Source: Timema cristinae
Taxonomy: Eukaryota > Arthropoda > Insecta > Phasmatodea > Timematidae
DNA length: 64,000 nucleotides
Direction of reading: 5' to 3'
Assembly: GCA_039000515.1 (NCBI GenBank)
Contig: JBCFYV010009882.1
Span: forward strand, 63,034,817-63,098,816
Part shown: positions 1 through 9,100 of the stretch, one piece after another
Numbering within the stretch: position 1 is the stretch's first letter
Layout: each line of letters begins with the position of its first letter
Translations under genes and position numbers: made by a program
Notes under the pieces: generated by a model
Database searches by the model: none
What the model was told of the DNA's origin: nothing
Seen by the model: the letters and a program-made list of their open reading frames with translations, nothing else

Positions 1-718
1 GCCGTAGTTTTTCTGTATTATTCAAACCCACCTACACTTTTTAATATACCCGCTCACAGGTAAACAGTCTGCAAATCTTTACCAAAGAGCTTACTGTTAT
101 GATAGGCTGCACTACGGGAGAATGGGTGATACCAATAATACCCATGATTCCATCAGACCTGCCCTTCCAGTTTAAATGTATGTAATTTCCTATCAAGTAT
201 TGCTATGCGATTTTCATCAACACAGCGCAAGGAAAAACCCCGAAGGTGGCAAGTGTTGATTTCCGCGGCAACTGCTTCTCACATTGGCTACTACACGTGG
301 TTTGTTCACATAATAGTTCTAGCAGAAACCTGTAACTGTCCGCTCCTGATTATAAAGTCAATAACGTCGTTTACAAAAATCCCTCTCCTTCAATTTTGTT
401 ACTTTATTCTCTTAAATTAATATGAATATTTTATGTGTTTATTCTTAAAAGATAAATAATTATAACACTTTACATTTTTTTTATCCTAACACCTTTTATC
501 AACTATAAAGATTCCATCATGGTAATTTCTACCTAACAAAATGCATTATTTCTTCTTTGAGCGAGAAATGAAAAATTCTGGGATTAGAAACGTTATTGTT
601 TTAGTAAACGTATTTTTATAAACGACATTAACGTGAGCAAAGCTGTGGGGAAAAGCTAGTCCTGTATGTATGGTTTGATATCCCTCACTTAGTCCCACGT
701 GCTTGATACTGAACTTAC
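1..718. other. PPO intron 6, 5' part
   Basis: AT-rich intron sequence following the exon 6 donor. No further PPO exon and no repeat that I recognise. Short open frames here have no family signature. Confidence 0.5.
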
Positions 719-820
719 ATTGACAACCTCTCCCTTGTGAATGGCATCGTAGATACGGTCCCGCCATCTTTCCAAATCATGCAAGTCGAATTTGAGCTGT
801 TCTTGTTCACGAAACACGTC
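719..820 (-). CDS. PPO: PPO coding exon 6
   Basis: This exon encodes residues 294-327, including [19 protein letters not shown]. Acceptor TTTGCAG|GAC, donor AAT|GTAAGT (phase 0). In other PPOs the next block is the GID.LG.I.E.S segment; it is not recognisable in 1-718, so exon 7 probably lies outside the window. Confidence 0.92.
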
Positions 821-3800
821 CTGCAAACAAAACACTAATATAACTTTTAATGGAAAATAAACACTTACTAAAACCACATATAATAAAAAACTATAAATTG
901 ATCATTATCATGAACTGTTTCCAGCCTGTGGCCGACTCAGTTTAATAAAATGCCTCGTCTTTTTCAATCCTTCCACCAATATTCCTCCTCTAATCGCTTT
1001 CATTATTTTACTCTCATTTGCACTTTTTCTGCTAACCACTCCTCCCATCTCATTTTGATCTCCATTGTGGTCTATTTCCTATATATATTTCAACACCATC
1101 ATTCTCTCTGGTATTTTTTCTTTTTCTATTCCCATTAGATAGCCATACCATTTCAGCTTTGCTTCCTCTACTAACAAATGTACTCCCTTCAAGGCCATAG
1201 CCTAGAGGGAGGGGATTTTGGGGCTCAAACCTCCAGAAAATTGACAATCATTTTTATTATCCGGTTTCTAAACAATATCAAATTAAAGGCATAAGAAAAT
1301 ATGTAAAACAAGTCACTGCTACATTTATTATGTACAAATATTTTGTGATTCTGTACAATCATTGGATGTAAGGCTTAAGAAGGGGCCGATGATCCACCAT
1401 CTTGATTCCAGTCACTGGGTGTAAGGCTTAGAAGGGGGTGGGGATCCACTCTATTCGATCTACCATCTTAAACCCGTAATTTTTATGAGGGGCTACACAA
1501 TCATTGGCTGCAAAGCTTTTAAGGGAGGGGGCGGGAATTGATGCTATTTGGCTGTAAGAATTAGGGGGAATGAGGTGAGGCTGGATGTTAATTAACTGTA
1601 AGGTGAAGGAGGGGAGATTGAGGGGCCAACTAAGTGGGGCGTAGATGTGGCAACACCGCCAGACCGGGCTGGACGTCGATCTGGCAACGTCACCACAATA
1701 AATGGGCAAGAAGTAACCATTATACACCACTGTCTGATTAACCTGGAAACACTCCACAACATGGCACTGATAATAGAATGTCTATTTAATCACCATAAAT
1801 TATCATATTTAAACCCTTAATCACCCAAATTTATTTTGTTTATCAGTATCTTACTCTCAATGTGAAGGATATATGCTATTATTATGGAAGAAAGAGAGTC
1901 AACTCAACCTCTTAAAATTAAATTGGTGACCTGGTGGTCTAGGGGTAAGGTGTCAGACTTCTGTGCTGGCGGCTGGGGTTCAATCTTCGGTCCCGGCACA
2001 GATTTATCTGATTACCAAACCCTTCCTTCACCTCTGACAAGACATCTTGTGAATGTGAGGAATGCCAGGCCTCCACCGTGGTTCGGATTCCACGTTTAAC
2101 TGTAGGTCCTTCATTTCATCTCACAATCACCCTACCATTACACATTAGCGTAAGTGCGTATAAACCGAACGGGTAGTAAGACGCGGTGCTAATAATAATA
2201 ATAATAATAATAATAAAATTAAATTGCCAATATAGATGAATACGAATATTTAAATTTAATTAATTATTATTGATAAATAAATAATAGAATTATTTTAAAT
2301 TAATTAATGAAGATAAACAATATATAATTGCCGGTGGCGATTGATGGTGACGGACGTTAATGGGAGTAGGAAAAAATTAGCCAACTCCAACTCTTATATG
2401 GAAGGTGATCTTCCTGATGATCCACCTCCGGTTGAAGGAGGATCAAAGTTATTCTTATGGGAGGAAAGTGACCTAGAAATTTTGTTTTAATCACTACTTT
2501 TGTCCTTTATTATTTAATGTAGAGCGTTTATGTAATTGTGAAAAATTAATTACTAAAATGTGTACAAGGTACTTTACATTTTCATCCCTCGGCTAAATCA
2601 AATACTACATAATTTTGTTCATTTACAAATTAGCAAAAATTTTTATATTTTCAACTATATTCAGTTATTAATATGGATTTGAAAATGTTCAGTAATTAAT
2701 AAAAAATATCCAAAGAAATTTAAAGTCACATCAAATACATATTTATTTTAGCACCGCGTCTTACTACCCGTTCTGTTTATACGCTTGTCAGATATATAAT
2801 TCCTACAAATTTTGGTTATAGTCATAAATAATTTTAAAATAAAGCAAAACGCAATTTACTTTTATTTTTACTGTAGATTCATTAATTTTTTGCAAAAATA
2901 TCTTGAATATATTGAAATAAATCTATATAGAGAATTGTTCTGTTAATAAACAACCATAAACGTTTCATAGGACTAAAAGGATGTACAAAACGTGCTTTCT
3001 GTTGCTAAATCTACTTATTTTATGTTAAACTAATGGCTTAAGTTATTATATATTATACGTATATTTATATCCCAGTGACTATTTATGTATTTTTTTATCC
3101 ATTAGTGTGTACCTATATAATAAATTTGAATTTAGTAAAATTAATCTTATTACCATTTATGTGTTTTCTGCTTGTATTTGATTGTTCTGAAAAAATAATT
3201 CTGATTTTTAAGATATTTTTAATATACCTAATCACTAGTTTAAATCTTTTCATTATTAATTGCGAAATTACAATTAAATTAAAAAATATTTATGAAGTTT
3301 ATTTATTTCCACACAAACCTATTTACATCCACATGCGCATATGACATACTCATTTCAGTAAACACCAAATCACTCATCTCCTTTCCTGTAACAAACGCCT
3401 AAACTGAAGAAGACCCCAACCACCCTTAAAACCAGTGATTCCACGTGATTGTTGGTCCTGGCAAGATTTATTGTCATGCCTGACAACTATTATAGACCTG
3501 CTGTGGAGGCCACGTAGTCTAACGCGCAACTCTTGTGTTGAACCTGACTGTCAAAGATGGGGAGATCGGGGTTCGATCCCAGTCGGGTGCACTTAGTGTG
3601 TTCCTTCCTAAATTGTTTTCAACACTCCTTCCAAGCAATTTCGGGTATATTTCCCCTAAATTAATCCATAATAATCCCTAATCCATTATTGTAATCATTA
3701 CATAGGTGTATAACTCGAACGGGTAGTTAGACCGGGTGCTAAAAAAAATAGTTTCTCTGATATATCAATCATAGAAGTCATGAATATGAGACTGAAAATA

Positions 3801-6121
3801 AATTTAAATATAAGTTCCAATCTGTTTAGAGTTATTTAACTTACGCTGAGTGTTGCATTGGAATGCCTGGCTGGCCAAACTCGGCCTGCAACAAGACTAT
3901 CCAGTTTAGGGAAGTAGCCCTCAGAAATTGGTTCCCTCAAGTTCAGCAAACGTTTGGTGCGCCCGAGGCGGTTACAAAAACGCTCAAAGTTGTATCTGAA
4001 ATTCAATACAATTTAGTATTTAGATCAAAAAGGCACATTAAATAATTCTATATTAATTCAGAAATAGTATCAATTTTTTTTTTTAAGTTCTACTCTGATA
4101 TCAAGCCTCTTTTACAAACTATGTTGGCTTGAATTTAATAATTAAATTTGAGTTCAACTTGAACACGCTCTTGATTCTACTAACTCTAGTAATTTCTCAA
4201 CGTAAGGTAATTGCTTTTGGCTTGTTTTTATTAAGATATTAATGATTAATATTTATTAAAAAAGAAAAATCTTGTTACAGTAACTATTTTTTGGGGATTC
4301 GTTTTTTTTACCGCTGTTCAATTTGATACTTGATATACTTGATAGTTTAACAACAGTTTCAATCAAGTGTATTATACTGGGAGCTTAGCTATATGTAATG
4401 TTAAATTGTTTGCTAAAATAAATTACGAACTAATCAAACTTCCAAAGTTAATAAATAATTACAATGAATACAGTTTAAAGCTACAGATGGGGCTAATCCT
4501 GTATTTCAAAATCAAAATCTGGAATATTCTTTCAAATCTCGAATCAAAAGTCTAATCATTGTACAATTTTAGTTTAAAGTTAAAATACTTAATGTTATTT
4601 AGTTTATAAAGAGTTGTTCAAGGCTTGGCGCCACTGACAAATTATATTTTGTTTGTCTTGTCTATTACGTCATAAAAACCAAGAGAGCACTTTTTTCAGT
4701 AAACTAATTATTATGATATAATTTTGTACTTTTTGTGATTTTGTTATTCTTCCAAATACCTAAGTCTATATAATGCCTTTTACCAATTGCTTAGAACAGT
4801 TATTTGAAGGTAAAGTCCTCATAATTGTATTCGGGATACATTTTTGAGATTTTAATGAATTTCGAATCTCTCAAATAGAATAGGATTCGAGAGATTCGAG
4901 GAATTGAGTGCTCGAACATTCTATCTCTTGTAAAAATATTAGTTCTCTAAGATTGTATCTATGATGAATAAGTGGTAGTAGTAGTAGTGAGGTTCCTAAG
5001 TAGGCACTTATCCAGGATGGGAGCTCGTGAGGCTGAAGCCCCCCCCCCCCCACCAAATAAATCTATATAAATGGTTAAAAATTGAAAAAATTATCTTAAG
5101 TTAAAATTGATGGTTAAACTGTGACAACTACATTTTTAGTCCCAATAGTGTAAATTTATTCTATTATTCCATAAAAAGTATATCAATTTTTGGTGAGTGC
5201 AAGAATGGTTATACTTGAATATATTTTTGTACGAGATTCTGATATATTCTCCTCTCCTCCGTGTGGATTAGATTCGTCCGCCCCTTCCCCCCAATGTTTA
5301 TGGTTTATTCTTGATATGATCCCCCCCCCCCCGGAAAGAAAATTCTGGATATGTGCCTGCTCCTAAGGGATAATCCGCATGCAAGCTATTGTAGGTTTTA
5401 CCTTCCCATGATCTGTTGATGCATGTAAAAGAACAGTTCTCCTCGTCTGTCCTTATTAACAATGTTGAGAGCGGCATTAAAGGGGTACACCAAGTGCCAA
5501 TGCCAGTGGTGAAGATTAATTCCCACATCTTCACGAAAGTAAGCCACTCTGTGTTCAATTTCCAGGTCGGTGGCTGTATAGTCTTGGGGTATTACAAGAG
5601 GCATCTGAAATAAATAAATAGTTATGTAGATTAATTGTTATTTTACAGATGTGTTCCAAATTTCAATTAAAGTAAAAGAAAAATATAGCTTTTAGTTTCA
5701 TAGGCGGTTGTAAATTATAAATAAACTAAGGCCCTCAATAATTAAATGAGAATTGAGATGTTTTATTGTTATTTGTTGTGCTAAAATGTTATGTCTTTTT
5801 TATTTAAGCTCATAAGATTCCGTATAAGGGTTCGGCTAGACCGACAAGCGTTCGAGCGATTGGGTGGCCAAACTGGTGAGCGATCGAGCGCGTGATTAGC
5901 AGATAACTCTCGATAGTTGTTGACGTGGAGGACTAAGGTTTGAATCTTGGCTCAGTGAACTGAGGGTGGTTTTTGACAAGTGATTTATTGTTGTGGTTTT
6001 ACCATCCTCTCTTCACGCTAATAGGGATTGTTATTTGTAAAGGCTTACTTTGATTATAATATTGAAGTATTTTAACATATAAGTTTTATATATATATATA
6101 TTGGTAAGATCATAAACCATA

Positions 6122-6189
<68 letters not shown>

Positions 6190-9100
6190 CCTCATTGAGT
6201 GCTAGGAAAACTTCTCATTTTGACATTTTTATTAATATCGATAAGGTTTAGCACACAGTGGTGAAGCACACAGACTGCACGTGGCAAAACCATACAGCCA
6301 TACAGAGACACTAGAAGGTGCAAATTAACACCGTCTTTGTGAGAACTTCGGTACACTTTCAGATATGATTATTAGCTTCGACACCTTTCCAGAAGTTTCT
6401 GGGAAGTTTCTATTACATATTAAAACCTCAAGTTTCTTCGCACCTTCAGTCAGTTGCAGCTCAGTCAGTATTAAGTCGAGAGTCGAAACAAGTCAAGTTG
6501 AAGTGCAGTGTTATGTAAAGTTTCAATTGTTATTTTCTTGAAGAACTCCACGAAAGAAATTTAAAAATACTTTTGGGTCGCGTCGAAAAATACACATCGC
6601 ATCAATATGAGTGCTTGATTGTTTTGATATTAGATTCGGTGATAAAAGATACTCTTGCAACTAAGATTTCACGATCAGAATTTTGGTGTCAGCTAAGAGA
6701 CAAATGTGAAGTTTTGTCAGATAAAATGAAAATCATCGTTCAGTCCTTTGCAAAAAGTTGCAAACAGTTAAAAAATAATGTCTTCGACATCAGGGCAACG
6801 ATAGTACTCCATGACTAATTTATTTGCTGAAAAGTGCTTCGTGATTCAAAAAGTTAGGAAACCACTGCTCTATGGCATTGGAGAATTATTACATTAAACT
6901 TTAGTAGTATCTCTTTACAACCAAAGCTCACAAAATTTTATCAATATATTTACCAATATCTCAGAAACTTTTGGTTTTATAAAAATATACTTAATAAAAA
7001 TGTTTTTAATTTTTAATAGTACTACAATTTTGAAATTATAAGTTATTTAGTATCTCAAATAGTTGCGGAGATACGGAAATTTCCGCTTTTGTAAAGTACC
7101 CTAAAATCTTTTTCATGGAAAAATTAAAATACCCAGTTTATTTATAATCTTAATTAACGCCTAGATACGAATTTTAATCAAAATCGTTGGAGCCGATTTT
7201 GAGAAAATAGATTTTTGCTCTTTGTACCCTTTATTAAACTACTCTTAATTTTAAGTTAAAACAGACACACGGACAGACGGAATTGCAAATACCCCTTTTT
7301 GGGATTTGGGGGGTCATGAGACGTTGACATCCATCAAAATTTCGGATTTGATTTTTTTTTACGGTCGCAATACTTTTCCTTTAGTGTTCGAAAATTTAAA
7401 AAAAATCTATATTTGCGTATAGCTTGGAAGTTATTGGTTTTATAAGAATATATTTGAGTTAAAATATATGTATTATAAATAGATCTATATATTTGCAGTG
7501 GTGAGCAATTTAATATCTCAAAAAGTTTTGGAGATATGATAAAAAAAATATGAGAATTTACGCATCAGACTGGAGCCCTTAAAGTCATTTTGTCGACCAT
7601 TTTGTTTGGAGTATTTATTAATGTTTAGAAATGAAATTTAATCAAAATCGCTAGAGCCGATTTTGAGAAAATAGACTATTTTATCTTTTTGCCTTTCTGT
7701 AAACTACCCTTAATTTTAGAATTGAATATACAGTTCCAAAAAACCCTCGGGGCAACCTTATGAAAACCCTAGATACCAAGTTTTAGCCTGATTGGTAAAA
7801 TAGTTTAGGCTTTAAATGGAGTTACAGACAGGAGGACAGACAGACGGAAATTCAAAAACAACTTTTTCTGATCGGAGGGGTCATGAAACGTCGAAATTCA
7901 TCAAAATCTAGAGTTCGATTTTTTTGACGATCACCATACTTTCTCTACCTGTAAGATAGCAAGCAAATAAAAAAAACCTCGGTACACTCAGGTAGGATTC
8001 GAACACTGAACTCGCCAGTGGCAAACCAAACCAGATAATCCTGACACTTAATCCACATAACTACAAGTGTGAGTTCGCCTATCATTATTATTATTATTAT
8101 TATTATTAGCACCACGTCTTACTACCCGTTCGTGTTATACGCACTTACGCTAATATGTAATGGTAGGGTGATTGTGAGATGAGATGGAGGACCTACAGTT
8201 TAACGTGGAATCCGAACCACGGTGGAGGCCTGGCATTCCCCACAAGTTCGCCTATCATAAACTAATATTCGTCCTCATCTATTCTATATATTTGCCAACA
8301 CTGTACAGCTAGATAATTTAGTCATGCCACTCATGTGTAAATGAACCTCACCCTTGAGCCCGAGGAGACCACGTTTGATTCCTCCTTGGCTCGTGCAAAC
8401 ACAGCGCTGTCCATGTACTTGTCTGGGAAAACTTCGGATAGAGGTGGAACTTCCAAATTGCGTGTATCTGGTCTGTGTAAGATGGCGACTGATAGTGCAT
8501 AGATGAACATGTTAGGGTTAAGCCGGTCTCTGCAGTACACTGCTGCTGACAGGAAGTCATCGTATGTCCTCATTCCTGCACAAAGGATAGCAAACCCATT
8601 TATCAACGCACACTAATGCAATAAAATACTTGGAAATATCAATAAACAATAAGTTATATGGTCATGAACATGTCAAATATGTTTAAATAGAATCTAAATA
8701 TTTTGAATAAAATTATATAACACAAAACATAAAAAAAGGGTTTCTTAATTTAATCAAATCTAATAAAAATATGTTATGATAAATATCTTGTGCGTATAAG
8801 TCACTTGCTAGATAAACGTTCGAATCAAAGAATTCTCCACCATCCCCTCCCCCCACCCATTTAGTTTACCTGTCAGTGTGACCTGACCAGTAAATAGCCA
8901 CATCAACAGTTTTAACTTTTAAAAATAACACCTTTAAATTAAAATATTGGTATTTAGCTTGGACAATTTGTACAACTGGTTTAGTTCTCATCTCGAAAAA
9001 TGTCCCCCTCTTAGACATATTTGTTGTCGCTCAAAGCTAAATACACCTTCTTAAACTTGTAGCCAAAATGTTTAGATGAGAAAATACTATAAAGCATGAC

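Noticed and set aside
60..170. Possible PPO exon 7 on the minus strand ending ATAACA|GTAAGC
   Set aside because: The translation (GIMGIIGITHSPVV) does not fit the expected GID.LG.I.E.S block and the upstream acceptor is poor.
3863..4045. Plus-strand open frame opposite PPO exon 5
   Set aside because: Antisense shadow; the minus-strand reading matches PPO and fits the splice phases.
8348..8560. Second open frame overlapping PPO exon 3 on the same strand
   Set aside because: A shifted-frame shadow of the conserved exon.
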